Assembly (NCBI GenBank): GCA_023229845.1
Contig: JALNYK010000001.1
Location: forward strand, 124,001-188,000
DNA: 64,000 bases
Origin: Gallionella sp.
Lineage (GTDB): Bacteria; Pseudomonadota; Gammaproteobacteria; Burkholderiales; Gallionellaceae
Reading direction: 5' to 3'
Below are positions 51,967 to 60,709 of the stretch, piece after piece. The first letter of the stretch is position 1. Every line of letters starts with the position of its first letter. Below the pieces are notes generated by a model that saw only the letters and a program-made list of their open reading frames with translations, was not told where the DNA came from and did no database searches. Position numbers and translations under genes: made by a program.

Positions 51967-52449
51967 ATGCCAACCTTTGTATATATGACGCGTTGTGATG
52001 GTTGTGGAGAATGCGTCGACATCTGCCCATCAGACATCATGCACATCGACAAGAAGCTGCGACGTGCATACAACATCGAACCGAACATGTGCTGGGAATG
52101 CTATTCCTGCGTGAAAGCCTGCCCGCACCAGGCGATCGATGTACGTGGTTACGCAGACTTTGCGCCGCTTGGTCACTCGGTACGCGTGATCCGGGATGAG
52201 GAAAAAGGCACCATTGCGTGGCGCATCAAGTTCCGCAACGGCAAGAAGGATATGGAGCTGTTAGCGCCGATCACGACCAAGCCTTGGGGCTCGGCGACAC
52301 CCAAACTCGCAGATGTACCTGCTCCGAGCAAGGAAATGCGTAACAGTGAGTTATTGTTCAATGAGCCGAAATATATCCGCATGGATGAAGGTGGCCTGCA
52401 TACACTGGAATCCAATGGCCTGGAAATCAAAGAGGGAGTGCAATACTGA
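51967..52449 (+). CDS. aprB: APS reductase beta subunit
   Basis: A 160-aa subunit with two [4Fe-4S] ligand sets, CDGCGECVDICPSDI and CWECYSCVKACPHQA, followed by the beta tail that wraps AprA. It transfers electrons from the AprA flavin. It overlaps aprA by one base (TGATG). Confidence 0.96.
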   Translation: MPTFVYMTRCDGCGECVDICPSDIMHIDKKLRRAYNIEPNMCWECYSCVKACPHQAIDVRGYADFAPLGHSVRVIRDEEKGTIAWRIKFRNGKKDMELLAPITTKPWGSATPKLADVPAPSKEMRNSELLFNEPKYIRMDEGGLHTLESNGLEIKEGVQY

Positions 52450-54338
52450 TGAGCTACCAGACAATTATTGAAGACGGTATCGACATCCTGGTCGCAGGCG
52501 CGGGCCTAGGCGGTACGGGTGCGGCATTCGAGGCAAGATATTGGGGGCAGAACAAGAAGATCGTCATCGCCGAAAAGGCGAACATCATGCGTTCCGGTGC
52601 AGTCGCCCAGGGCCTGTATGCGATCAACTGCTACATGGGTACACGTTTTGGCGAGAACAATCCCGAAGACCATGTGCGCTATGCACGTATCGACCTGATG
52701 GGCATGGTGCGCGAAGATCTGGCTTTCGATATGGCACGCCACGTCGACTCCACTGTGCATAATTTTGAAGAATGGGGCCTACCCATCATGCGCAACGAGA
52801 AGAGTGGTTCGTTCCTGCGTGAAGGACGTTGGCAGATCATGATCCATGGCGAATCCTACAAGCCTATCGTTGCCGAAGCGGCCAAGAAGTCGGCGGACAA
52901 GGTTTTCAACCGCGTCTGTTTGACCCACCTGCTGATGGATGAATCCAAGGAAAACCGCGTTGCCGGGGCCGTGGGCTTCAATGTCCGCACGGGCAACTAC
53001 CACGTGTTCAAGTCCAAGACCGTTGTCTGTGGCGCCGGCGGCGCTTCCAACATCTTCAAGCCGCGTTCAGTCGGTGAAGGTGCGGGCCGAGTCTGGTACG
53101 CACCATGGTCGTCTGGTTCTGCATATGGCTTGATGATCGAAGCCGGCGCGAAGATGACGCAAATGGAAAACCGTATCGTGCTGGCTCGATTCAAGGATGG
53201 TTATGGTCCGGTAGGCGCCTACTTCCTGCACCTCAAGACCTATACCCAGAACGCCTACGGTGAAGAGTACGAGTCCAAGTGGTTCCCCGCACTGCAGCAA
53301 ATGGTCGGCAAGGAATACCTGGACCCGGAAGTCTCGCACCGGACTCACCGACCCATTCCGACCTGCCTGCGTAACCACGCAATCATCAACGAGGTGAACG
53401 CCGGTCGCGGCCCGATCCACATGGTCACCATGGAAGCCTTCCAGGACCCTCACCTCGAGGAGATCGGCTGGCACAACTTCCTGGGCATGACCGTTGGTCA
53501 GGCAGTGCTTTGGGCGGCGACAGACGTCGACCCCAAGTACGAGAACCCCGAGCTGACCACCTCCGAGCCTTATGTCATGGGTTCGCATGCGACCGGTTGC
53601 GGTGCATGGTGCTCGGGTCCGCAAGACGTGTCGCCGCCGGAGTATTACTGGGGCTACAACCGCATGACGACCATCGAAGGTCTGTTCGGTGCGGGTGATG
53701 CGGTGGGCGGCACGCCGCACGCATTCTCGTCGGGCTCTTTCACCGAAGGTCGTCTGGCCGCCAAGGCTGCCTGTAAATATATCGACGACGGAAAAGCGGA
53801 AGGCATCCGTGTTTCCGACGCGCAGATCAATCGTCGCAGGGAGCAGATCTACAAGCCGCTGGAAACGTATCGCGTCTACAGCAACGAAGTGGTCGCCGGC
53901 AGCGTCAACCCCAACTTCATCAATCCGAGACAGGGTCTGGATCGTTTGCAGAAACTGATGGACGAGTACTGCGGTGGTTTTGGCGTCAACTACATGACCA
54001 ACGACAAGCTGCTGAATATCGGTCTGAAGAAGATGTCGATTCTGGGTGAAGATCTGGAAAAGGTTGCCGCATCGGATATCCATGAACTGCTGCGCGCATG
54101 GGAGCTGAAGCACCGTTTCCTGACTTCCGAGAGTGTGTTCCACCACACGCTGTTCCGCAAGGAAACGCGTTGGCCGGGATACTACTACCGCGGCGACGCA
54201 ATGAAGCTGGATGACCAGAACTGGCACGTGCTGACTGTGTCCCGCCGTGATCCCAAGACGGGCGAGTACACGATGGAAAAAGCACCGCTCTACCACCTGG
54301 TAGGCGATGCGGAGAAGGCGCCGCCGGAAGGACATTAA
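52449..54338 (+). CDS. aprA: APS reductase alpha subunit
   Basis: A 629-aa FAD enzyme that, run in reverse, joins sulfite and AMP to form APS. Motifs: FAD site LVAGAGLGGTGAAFEARYW, the region MGTRFGENNPEDHVRYARIDLMGMVREDLA, and GGTPHAFSSGSFTEGRLAAKAA. Length and order after aprB are standard. A clear terminator follows at 54416. Confidence 0.97.
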   Translation: MSYQTIIEDGIDILVAGAGLGGTGAAFEARYWGQNKKIVIAEKANIMRSGAVAQGLYAINCYMGTRFGENNPEDHVRYARIDLMGMVREDLAFDMARHVDSTVHNFEEWGLPIMRNEKSGSFLREGRWQIMIHGESYKPIVAEAAKKSADKVFNRVCLTHLLMDESKENRVAGAVGFNVRTGNYHVFKSKTVVCGAGGASNIFKPRSVGEGAGRVWYAPWSSGSAYGLMIEAGAKMTQMENRIVLARFKDGYGPVGAYFLHLKTYTQNAYGEEYESKWFPALQQMVGKEYLDPEVSHRTHRPIPTCLRNHAIINEVNAGRGPIHMVTMEAFQDPHLEEIGWHNFLGMTVGQAVLWAATDVDPKYENPELTTSEPYVMGSHATGCGAWCSGPQDVSPPEYYWGYNRMTTIEGLFGAGDAVGGTPHAFSSGSFTEGRLAAKAACKYIDDGKAEGIRVSDAQINRRREQIYKPLETYRVYSNEVVAGSVNPNFINPRQGLDRLQKLMDEYCGGFGVNYMTNDKLLNIGLKKMSILGEDLEKVAASDIHELLRAWELKHRFLTSESVFHHTLFRKETRWPGYYYRGDAMKLDDQNWHVLTVSRRDPKTGEYTMEKAPLYHLVGDAEKAPPEGH

Positions 54339-54415
54339 GCAAACGCAGGCTTGATTTACCGGTTTTGTAAAATCAGGCTTACGCAAAAATATTTGCGATG
54401 ACTTGGTAGTACATT

Positions 54416-54453
54416 AAAGAGGACCGGCATAATCCATGTTGGTCCTCTTTTTG
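54416..54453 (+). terminator. Terminator after aprBA
   Basis: AAAGAGGACC...GGTCCTCTTTTT: a ten-base stem with a loop of about 16 bases and a run of T. It lies 78 bases after the aprA stop. Confidence 0.85.
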
Positions 54454-54481
54454 TCTCTTGCGCAGGAATGGAGTTTGGTTG

Positions 54482-54832
54482 ATGAATATCATTGAAAAGT
54501 CAGATGAAGAGATACTGGAGCTCGCACACCCCATGTGGGCGGATCTGGTGAAATACTCGAATGAAGGCAACTACGGCGCTTTCACACGTCAATTTTCGAG
54601 CACGTTGATCGCGGGTGCCAATGAGGTCGAGATGGGCAAGCAGTTTGCCAGAAGCGAACTGGCGAAGAATCTGTCGCCGGACTATGAGTACCTCGGCATC
54701 ATCCGTCGCGGCGAACATGTCTCCGTGCTATACAAACAGAGAAGCACGGCAAAACCCGGCGAATGGCTGGGAAGGCTGGTGCTTGGTTATGAAAAAGACA
54801 AGGTAAGAATCTTCGGTGCGACCATTTTTTAA
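54482..54832 (+). CDS. Small hypothetical protein downstream of aprA
   Basis: A 116-aa soluble protein (MNIIEKSDEEILELAHPMWADL) with helical N-terminus and strand-rich C-terminus (GRLVLGYEKDKVRIFGATIF), a layout that could be an NTF2-like fold (guess). No cysteine. Start ATG 54482 follows GGAGTTTGGTTG. It is followed after 27 bases by a SlyD-like gene and may form a small operon with it. Confidence 0.6.
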   Translation: MNIIEKSDEEILELAHPMWADLVKYSNEGNYGAFTRQFSSTLIAGANEVEMGKQFARSELAKNLSPDYEYLGIIRRGEHVSVLYKQRSTAKPGEWLGRLVLGYEKDKVRIFGATIF

Positions 54833-54859
54833 GACCCGATTATAAAAATCATATTGAAT

Positions 54860-55369
54860 ATGTCAGATACCATTGAAGACGAAAAATTTGTTGAGCTGAA
54901 TTACAAGGTCATCGACAACAAAACCGGCGACATCCTGGTCACCGTGGACTATCCGCTGGGCTATGTGCACGGCGTGAATGACGTGATGTCCGAGGACGTG
55001 ACCAAGGCGCTGTACGGCAAGAAAGTCGGCGACATCATCGATGTGCCCATCGACACCAGACTGCTCTACGGCGAGCGAGATGAATCGCTGGTATTTACCG
55101 ATCGCATCGAGAACGTCCCGGAGGAATACCGCGAGATCGGCATGACCATCACCATGGAGAACGAAAAAGGCGAGCCGAGGAACTTCATCGTCACCCGCTT
55201 CGACGACAAGACATTGACCGTGGACGGCAACAATCCGCTGTGCGGCAGGGAAGTCACTTTCATGCTGGAAGTCTTGTCGATACGCGACGCCACCGAGGAA
55301 GAAATCGATCTTGGTGGCGCAGTCGGCGCCGATCCCGATCTGAACGAGATACTCGAACGGGCACAATGA
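54860..55369 (+). CDS. SlyD-like FKBP-type peptidyl-prolyl isomerase
   Basis: A 169-aa protein (MSDTIEDEKFVELNYKVIDN). FKBP and IF (insert-in-flap) domains are recognisable: VDYPLGYVHGVNDVMSED, GKKVGDIIDVPI and the SlyD-type end DGNNPLCGREVTFMLEVL..ATEEEID. It lacks the His-rich metal tail of E. coli SlyD. It could assist folding of metal- or FAD-containing sulfur enzymes (inference). The next gene's ATG overlaps its stop in AATGA. Confidence 0.82.
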   Translation: MSDTIEDEKFVELNYKVIDNKTGDILVTVDYPLGYVHGVNDVMSEDVTKALYGKKVGDIIDVPIDTRLLYGERDESLVFTDRIENVPEEYREIGMTITMENEKGEPRNFIVTRFDDKTLTVDGNNPLCGREVTFMLEVLSIRDATEEEIDLGGAVGADPDLNEILERAQ

Positions 55370-56376
55370 AGCTCTCTACCCTCTACCTCCTCTACCCCGA
55401 GAACAAGGCACTGGAACGCGCCATTGCGGATGGACTCTGTTTGCTGAATGAACAAGATGCAGCAGCGGCCATGCCGGATACGCAAGTCGCCGTCGCGGAC
55501 AACTTCCGCTACACGCGCGGAAATTATGAGCAGCACCGCTACAGCACCCGCATTTTCGAACGCCTGCGCGAAGCGCTGGAGGCATCGCAGGCCGCCTCTC
55601 CGCGCGCGGAGACACTGAACAAGCTCGGCAACATCCTCGCCGCACTGGGCCAGCAGCGCAGAGACGCGGCATTGTTCGAGCAGGCCGTCCAGTGTTTCGA
55701 ACAGGCATTAGAAAGCTACACTCAGGAAGATACGCCGCAGGAATGGGCTGCCACACAATACAACCTCGGCACGGCCAATCAGGCGCTGGGCCGCTTGCTT
55801 GAGACGACCAACCCGCTGAAGCTCGCGGTGGATGCATATACCAACGCCTTGCTGGTCTGGACACGAGAAGCGCATCCGGAAGCATGGATGCAGACCATGC
55901 ACCAGCTCGGCGCGGCCTTGTACACCTACGGCATCCAGCTCAAAGGCAACCGTCAACTGCAAAAGTCCGTGGTCGCCTGGAAGAATGCTCTGGCCGCACT
56001 CAACGCGGACGATCACGCACTGGAACTGACCGCCACCCATAACAACCGCGGCGTCACCTTGCACCATCTGGGCGAGTCGGAAGCGAACCCGGACCGGTTG
56101 AAAGAAGCGATCAATTCATATGAGAAGGCCTTGACTGTCGGCATGGAACAGCAGTTGCCCATCCATGTATCCGTCATCTGCCGCGTGAACAAGGCGACAG
56201 CACAGAATGCACTGGCGCAATTGACGAACGATGCCGCGCTTGCGGAAGAGATGGCCGATGAATTCGAAGTAATCATCGAATGTTTCCGTCACGCGCTTCA
56301 GCCGCTCTGCTTAAGGCATTGCGAAGAACAACTGAAACTGGCGCAGACGGCTTCAAGCAGTCAGGTTGCGGGGTAA
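55366..56376 (+). CDS. TPR-repeat protein
   Basis: A 336-aa helical protein made of tetratricopeptide-like repeats (LGNILAALGQQRRDAALFEQAVQCFEQAL; YNLGTANQALGRLLETTNPLKLAVDAYTNAL; NRGVTLHHLGESEANPDRLKEAINSYEKAL). TPR domains bind protein partners. Its overlapping start with the SlyD-like gene suggests that the two act together. No signal peptide. The 54482-56376 trio may be accessory to Apr. Confidence 0.78.
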   Translation: MKLSTLYLLYPENKALERAIADGLCLLNEQDAAAAMPDTQVAVADNFRYTRGNYEQHRYSTRIFERLREALEASQAASPRAETLNKLGNILAALGQQRRDAALFEQAVQCFEQALESYTQEDTPQEWAATQYNLGTANQALGRLLETTNPLKLAVDAYTNALLVWTREAHPEAWMQTMHQLGAALYTYGIQLKGNRQLQKSVVAWKNALAALNADDHALELTATHNNRGVTLHHLGESEANPDRLKEAINSYEKALTVGMEQQLPIHVSVICRVNKATAQNALAQLTNDAALAEEMADEFEVIIECFRHALQPLCLRHCEEQLKLAQTASSSQVAG

Positions 56377-56384
56377 AGAATGGC

Positions 56385-56801
56385 TCAGACCCGCCCGGAC
56401 AGTTTGTTATCCACCTCGATGAAGGAGCCGGTATCCGCCAGAAAACGGATCGTGCGCGCGCCGAAGCCGACTTCCGGGCTGGCTTCGCCCTTGTCGATGG
56501 ACAAGGTCAGCGCCACGCCCAGACGCGGAGACAGATTGTGGCTCTTGCAGACTTCCACGATCTTTTCCTTGAGCGGTTCCAGTTGTTTGACGAGGCCGTC
56601 CGTCAAGGCGAACACGTCCACCTCTCCGGCAGCGGTCTCGGTGGACAGCTCCCAGGAACTGATGACGGGCTTGTCCAGATTGCTGTATGCGCCGGCGGCA
56701 TTGACCGTGGTGGGTTCTATCCCCAGCAGGCGCGTGATGTCGTCGGGGTTGAAATGATAGCCAAGCAATGCAAAGTAAGCCCGTCCTTTGTTCGATGCCA
56801 C
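56385..56801 (-). CDS. DUF4279 protein
   Basis: A 138-aa protein. After the start (VASNKGRAYFALLGYHFNPDDITRLLGIEPTT) comes SSWELSTETAAGEVDVFALTDGLV, the typical DUF4279 pattern; function is not known. GTG 56801 is chosen because GAGG lies about eight bases before it and because a longer frame would run through the divergent HIT gene. Confidence 0.72.
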   Translation of the reverse strand: MASNKGRAYFALLGYHFNPDDITRLLGIEPTTVNAAGAYSNLDKPVISSWELSTETAAGEVDVFALTDGLVKQLEPLKEKIVEVCKSHNLSPRLGVALTLSIDKGEASPEVGFGARTIRFLADTGSFIEVDNKLSGRV

Positions 56802-56862
56802 GATGATGTCCTCGTCGATGATTTTCTTCGTCCGAGTATAACGTACAGAAAGAGGTGCGCTG

Positions 56863-57279
56863 TTGTCGACTGAAGCCACACCAGAAAAAAAACGGGATCC
56901 CAACGATCCCTGCCTGTTCTGCAAGGATCCGCGCGGCGTGTCGCTGCAGCACGAACTCGCTTTCAGCGCGCGCGACACCTACCCGACCAGTCCGGGACAC
57001 ACGCTGGTCATCCCGCGCCGGCATGTCGCCAGCTTCTTCGAGCTGACGCAGGAAGAAGTCGCGGCCTGCATGGGACTCATCCAGCAGGAAAAGAAACTGC
57101 TGGATGCAGAGTTCCAGCCGGACGGCTACAACATCGGCGTCAACGTCGGACCGGCCGCCGGGCAAAGCATCCTCCACGTGCATATCCACATCATCCCCCG
57201 CTACAAAGGGGACGTTGAGAACCCGCAGGGAGGCGTGCGGCATGTGATACCCCACAAGGCACACTACACGCGCAAATAA
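56863..57279 (+). CDS. HIT-family nucleotide-binding protein
   Basis: A 138-aa protein with an N-terminal CLFC zinc-like pair (DPCLFCKDP) and the histidine triad HVHIHIIPRYKGD near residues 105-117. HIT proteins hydrolyse or transfer nucleoside monophosphates, for example adenosine phosphoramidates or APS-type compounds. It appears to start at TTG 56863 (MSTEATPEKK). A link to APS turnover is possible but unproven. Confidence 0.88.
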   Translation: MSTEATPEKKRDPNDPCLFCKDPRGVSLQHELAFSARDTYPTSPGHTLVIPRRHVASFFELTQEEVAACMGLIQQEKKLLDAEFQPDGYNIGVNVGPAAGQSILHVHIHIIPRYKGDVENPQGGVRHVIPHKAHYTRK

Positions 57280-57368
57280 TACAGTTCCACGGCCACATGG
57301 GAGGGGCCAGCTACGATAAACCTCCCGCTATCGAGCATCTGTTTTCTACAACCAAAGGAGATAGGAAC

Positions 57369-57539
57369 ATGAGTGAAGAAAAGAAACCGTTTTGCCGTCC
57401 CAAGATTCCGGACGGACACGCATTCCGCGTAACCACCCGCCAGAAAGAGATCGTGCCGGGGCAGTTCTTCGTCGGCTACGAAACCACCTGGGAACCGGCG
57501 CAGAAAGAAGTGCCTTACACCACGCCCAAGACGCCATAA
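57369..57539 (+). CDS. 56-aa conserved small protein
   Basis: MSEEKKPFCRPKIPDGHAF..., a basic, Pro-rich protein with one cysteine, preceded by a strong ribosome-binding site (AAAGGAGATAGGAAC). The strong site and the terminator downstream suggest that it is expressed. I do not recognise it. Confidence 0.6.
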   Translation: MSEEKKPFCRPKIPDGHAFRVTTRQKEIVPGQFFVGYETTWEPAQKEVPYTTPKTP

Positions 57540-57598
57540 AAAATCAGCACAGCAATCAGCCGCGCGCGCTTGAACAGGTGCGCGGCTAGCGGTTTTTT

Positions 57599-57633
57599 GC
57601 AAAAGGCACGATCTATCGTGCCTTTTGCTTTTC
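57599..57633. terminator. Rho-independent terminator
   Basis: GCAAAAGGCACGAT-C-ATCGTGCCTTTTGC forms a nearly perfect stem followed by TTTTC. A weaker hairpin, GCCGCGCG...CGCGGC, precedes it. It ends the transcript of the 56-aa gene. Confidence 0.8.
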
Positions 57634-57938
57634 GACCGGAAGCAATATCCGCCAACTGGCGAAGGACATCGACCACCCTCGGCTTCGACCGGCTCACACG
57701 CGCAGCGATGAGGAAGGGGAAATCTTGAAGGTGGATGTTCGGCCACAGCAGTCATTACTGCTCTGATTGAATGATGTCCGTTATGTACCCAGGAGCGGAG
57801 GGATATCCAACTATTTCTGCATATGGCAGCAGCAAGGTCATTCTGATAGAGTTCCTGCGCGCCGCGTATATGCGTCCAAAGTGGACAAGGGCCGAGCACC
57901 CGAATTCAAGACACCAGCAAACAAGGACAAGGAGGGGT
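57634..57938. other. Intergenic region before the CBASS-like operon, no gene seen
   Basis: About 300 bases between the terminator and the patatin gene. An open frame runs into the patatin gene from 57771, but a good ribosome-binding site (AAGGAGGGGT) fixes the patatin start at 57939, so the upstream part is treated as noncoding leader. No attachment site or repeat was recognised. Confidence 0.4.
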
Positions 57939-58865
57939 ATGACCGACGGCCAATTCCGTGTACTCAGCCTAGATGGTGGCGGAGCAAAGGGGTTCTACAC
58001 GCTCGGCATATTGCGCGAGATCGAGGCCCTAATAGGATGCCCTATCCATGAGCGATTCGACCTGATTTTTGGAACGAGCACCGGAGCGATCATCACGTCG
58101 ATGATGGCATTGGGTAAGAGCGTCAACGAGATCATTGCACTTTATCAGGATCACATCCCCACGGTCATGAAGAAGACCAACGCTGACGACAGGTCGGAGG
58201 CGCTTGCTGTGCTATCAAAAACCATTTTCGGCGATGCGAAATTCGATGACCTAAAGACGAATATCGGAATCGTGGCAACGAAGTGGATTTTCGAGCAGCC
58301 GATGATTTTTAAAGGCGGTATCGCACAGGCGCATGGTCGAAAGGCAACCTTTACGCCAGGATTCGGTGTGCTGATCAGGGACGCGGTCCAAGCGTCTTGT
58401 TCGGCGTACCCATACTTCAACCGCAAGATGGTCGTGACGGAAAACGGAGATCACATCGAGTTGATCGACGGAGGCTTCTGCGCGAACAATCCAACCCTGT
58501 ATGCCATCGCGGATGCGACTGTCGCGATGCAAATCCCACCTGAACAAATCCGGGTTGTGAGCCTTGGGGTCGGCACATACCCGCCCCGCAAGTTGGAATG
58601 GTGGACGTTGGATCACTGGAAGAGCAAGACACCCGGCGTGCAACTCCTGCAGAAAACGCTAGAGATCAACACGCAGTCGATGGATCAGCTTCGGAAAATC
58701 CTCTACAAGCACATCCCAACGGTCCGCATCAGCCAGTCGTTTTCAGAGCCAGCGATGGCGACGGACCTGTTTGAGCATGATCTCAAGAAGCTCAACATCC
58801 TCACGCAGCGTGGCGTACAGTCGTTCGCGGAGCACGAGGAAACGCTCAAGACATTTCTTCTCTGA
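57939..58865 (+). CDS. Patatin-like phospholipase, CBASS effector (CapV-like)
   Basis: A 308-aa patatin: oxyanion loop LSLDGGGAKGFYTLG (residues 9-23), nucleophile S47 in FGTSTGAI (GxSxG) and catalytic D177 in LIDGGFCANNP. In CBASS, such enzymes are switched on by a cyclic nucleotide and degrade the inner membrane. The next gene, 11 bases on, is a CD-NTase, which supports that role. Confidence 0.85.
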   Translation: MTDGQFRVLSLDGGGAKGFYTLGILREIEALIGCPIHERFDLIFGTSTGAIITSMMALGKSVNEIIALYQDHIPTVMKKTNADDRSEALAVLSKTIFGDAKFDDLKTNIGIVATKWIFEQPMIFKGGIAQAHGRKATFTPGFGVLIRDAVQASCSAYPYFNRKMVVTENGDHIELIDGGFCANNPTLYAIADATVAMQIPPEQIRVVSLGVGTYPPRKLEWWTLDHWKSKTPGVQLLQKTLEINTQSMDQLRKILYKHIPTVRISQSFSEPAMATDLFEHDLKKLNILTQRGVQSFAEHEETLKTFLL

Positions 58866-58876
58866 AGGGGAAACCA

Positions 58877-59770
58877 ATGCCGATCCCAGAATCACAACTT
58901 GAGACGTGGTCTCATCAAGGCTCAGTAACTCAGTCCGCACAAACCTACGAATCGATCCGAAAGGTGCTGAACGATAGCGCCTCCCCGTACTACTCAAAGG
59001 ACTTCTCGATCTTCCTCCACGGGTCATACGGCAACGACACGAACGTCTACCGGGATAGCGACGTGGACATTGTGATCTGTCTCAATCAGACCTACTACTC
59101 GGATACGAATGCCCTCACGGAAGGTGCGAAGAGTAGTTACGGAAAAGAGTTTATCTCGGCAACGTACCAATATGCCGACTTCAAGTCAGACGTGATCGCG
59201 TGGCTTTCCAAGGCGTATGGTGCAGACGTTGTTCCGGGGAAGAAGGCCATTCTTATCAAGGGGAAGGGGACGAGGCGCGATGCTGACGTTCTCGTGTGCG
59301 CACAGCATCGACGCTACCAAGCCACAAGCAATGGTGCTGATGACAAATATGACGAAGGTATTTGTTTCTGGGCCAGCGATGGGACGCAGATCATTAATTT
59401 TCCCAAGCAACATGCGGAGAACTGCACGACAAAGCATCAGGGGACATATCTGAGGTTCAAGCCCCTGGTGCGTGTCTACAAGAACATGCGGAACCGCATG
59501 ATCGATGACGGATACATCGCGGACGGAGTTGCACCTTCGTACTTCATTGAGGGGATGCTCTGGAACGTGCCTGAGAGTCACTTCGGCAAGAGCTACGAGG
59601 ATTCGTTCGTCAACACCTTCAACTGGGTGTCAAACGCAGACAAGACGAAGTTTGCGTGTGCGAACGATCTCTTTTGGCTCGTTCGCGACAACGCCAAAAA
59701 CTGTTGGCCGACGGCGAACTTTGAGGCGTATCTGGCAGCAGTAAAAAGGTACTGGAACGATTGGAGCTAG
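58877..59770 (+). CDS. CD-NTase (cGAS/DncV-like nucleotidyltransferase) of a CBASS
   Basis: A 297-aa nucleotidyltransferase with the active-site motif FLHGSYGNDTNVYRDSDVDIVI (G49-S50; D62 and D64) and a third acidic residue in GTRRDADVLV (D135 or D137). This is the pattern of bacterial CD-NTases. It presumably makes a cyclic oligonucleotide that activates the adjacent patatin. No Cap2/Cap3 (E1/E2 or JAB) genes follow, so it would be a minimal two-gene type. Confidence 0.82.
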   Translation: MPIPESQLETWSHQGSVTQSAQTYESIRKVLNDSASPYYSKDFSIFLHGSYGNDTNVYRDSDVDIVICLNQTYYSDTNALTEGAKSSYGKEFISATYQYADFKSDVIAWLSKAYGADVVPGKKAILIKGKGTRRDADVLVCAQHRRYQATSNGADDKYDEGICFWASDGTQIINFPKQHAENCTTKHQGTYLRFKPLVRVYKNMRNRMIDDGYIADGVAPSYFIEGMLWNVPESHFGKSYEDSFVNTFNWVSNADKTKFACANDLFWLVRDNAKNCWPTANFEAYLAAVKRYWNDWS

Positions 59771-59956
59771 GTCGCTTGTTCGAATGCCAGATACTGCGGA
59801 GGCAGAGTCCAATCGCAAGACCATCCTCAAGACTTAAAACCGCCGACCATCTTTAATGTTGATCGTCAGGTTTGAGTTCAAACCAGAAGTAATTCGGATT
59901 TAATCGAATCGACAGCTCTGGCCGAAATCCACTCATCAACCCCGACACCCCTACCA
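59771..59956. other. Intergenic region after the CBASS-like operon
   Basis: About 190 bases without a credible gene. It includes GGTTTGAGTTCAAACC (59868-59883), a short inverted pair that may act as a terminator or a recombination scar at the right edge of the island. Confidence 0.35.
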
Positions 59957-60442
59957 TCACCCGCGACGCGCTGCCTCGATTGCCGCGATGTCGATCTTTG
60001 ACATTTCCATCATCGCGTCGAATGCACGCTTGGCGGCAGCGGGATCGGGGTCCGAGATCGCTTGAATGAGCGCAATCGGCGTGATTTGCCAGGACAGGCC
60101 CCATTTGTCCTTGCACCAACCGCATGCGCTTTCCTGTCCGCCGTTGCCCACGATCGCGTTCCAGTAACGGTCCGTTTCGGCCTGGTCTGCGGTTGCAATC
60201 TGGAACGAGAACGCTTCGCTGTGTTTGAATTCCGGGCCGCCGTTGAGTCCCAGGCATGGAATCCCAAGAACGGTGAACGAGACGGTCAGCACGTCCCCCT
60301 GCTTTCCGGACGGGTAATCTCCCGGTGCGCGGTACACCTCGCCGACGACTGAATCGGGAAATGTCCTGGCGTAAAAGTGCGCCGCTTCCTCGGCGTCGCG
60401 GTCATACCAAAGACAGATCGTGTTTTTTGCAGGGGTCATCAT
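59957..60442 (-). CDS. VOC-superfamily protein (PhnB / 3-demethylubiquinone methyltransferase-like)
   Basis: A 161-aa protein (MMTPAKNTICLWYDRDAEEAAHFYARTFPDS; FTVLGIPCLGLNGGPEFKHSEAFSFQI; CGWCKDKWGLSWQITP). This is the glyoxalase-fold family annotated as PhnB-like; the substrate is unknown. The start at ATG 60442 follows TGGAGGATAGCC; a second ATG is adjacent. Confidence 0.85.
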   Translation of the reverse strand: MMTPAKNTICLWYDRDAEEAAHFYARTFPDSVVGEVYRAPGDYPSGKQGDVLTVSFTVLGIPCLGLNGGPEFKHSEAFSFQIATADQAETDRYWNAIVGNGGQESACGWCKDKWGLSWQITPIALIQAISDPDPAAAKRAFDAMMEMSKIDIAAIEAARRG

Positions 60443-60559
60443 GGCTATCCTCCATTGAGTGAAACACGGGTTACCGAGCCGCTCATTCCAAGTTGTCAAC
60501 GGCGAGTGGGATGACTGTTAATGCGCGATTTCATCCCGGATTATTCATTAGACTTCGTC

Positions 60560-60673
60560 CCCTCCCCCTTGCAGGGGGTGGGCTAGGGAGGGGGTAGAAA
60601 CGCTAGAGTTCCACGACTCTACCCCCATCCTAAAGCCCCCTCGCTTCGCTCTCCCCCTCTGCAAGGGGGAAGG
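60560..60673. repeat. Inverted repeat CCTCCCCCTTGCAGGGGG...CCCCCTCTGCAAGGGGGAAGG
   Basis: Inverted arms built of CCCCCTTGC/GCAAGGGGG with internal CCCTCGCTTCGCTCTCCCC, a motif shared with the SulP-gene repeat at 42871. It occupies the gap between the VOC gene and the RibD-like gene. Confidence 0.7.
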
Positions 60674-60709
60674 AACTGGCTTGGCTCTAATGGATAATCT
60701 GGGTTCATA

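Noticed and set aside
59868..59883. GGTTTGAGTTCAAACC as a tRNA fragment or integration site
   Set aside because: It contains a GTTCAAA-like T-loop pattern by chance, but there is no acceptor stem, anticodon arm or integrase nearby.
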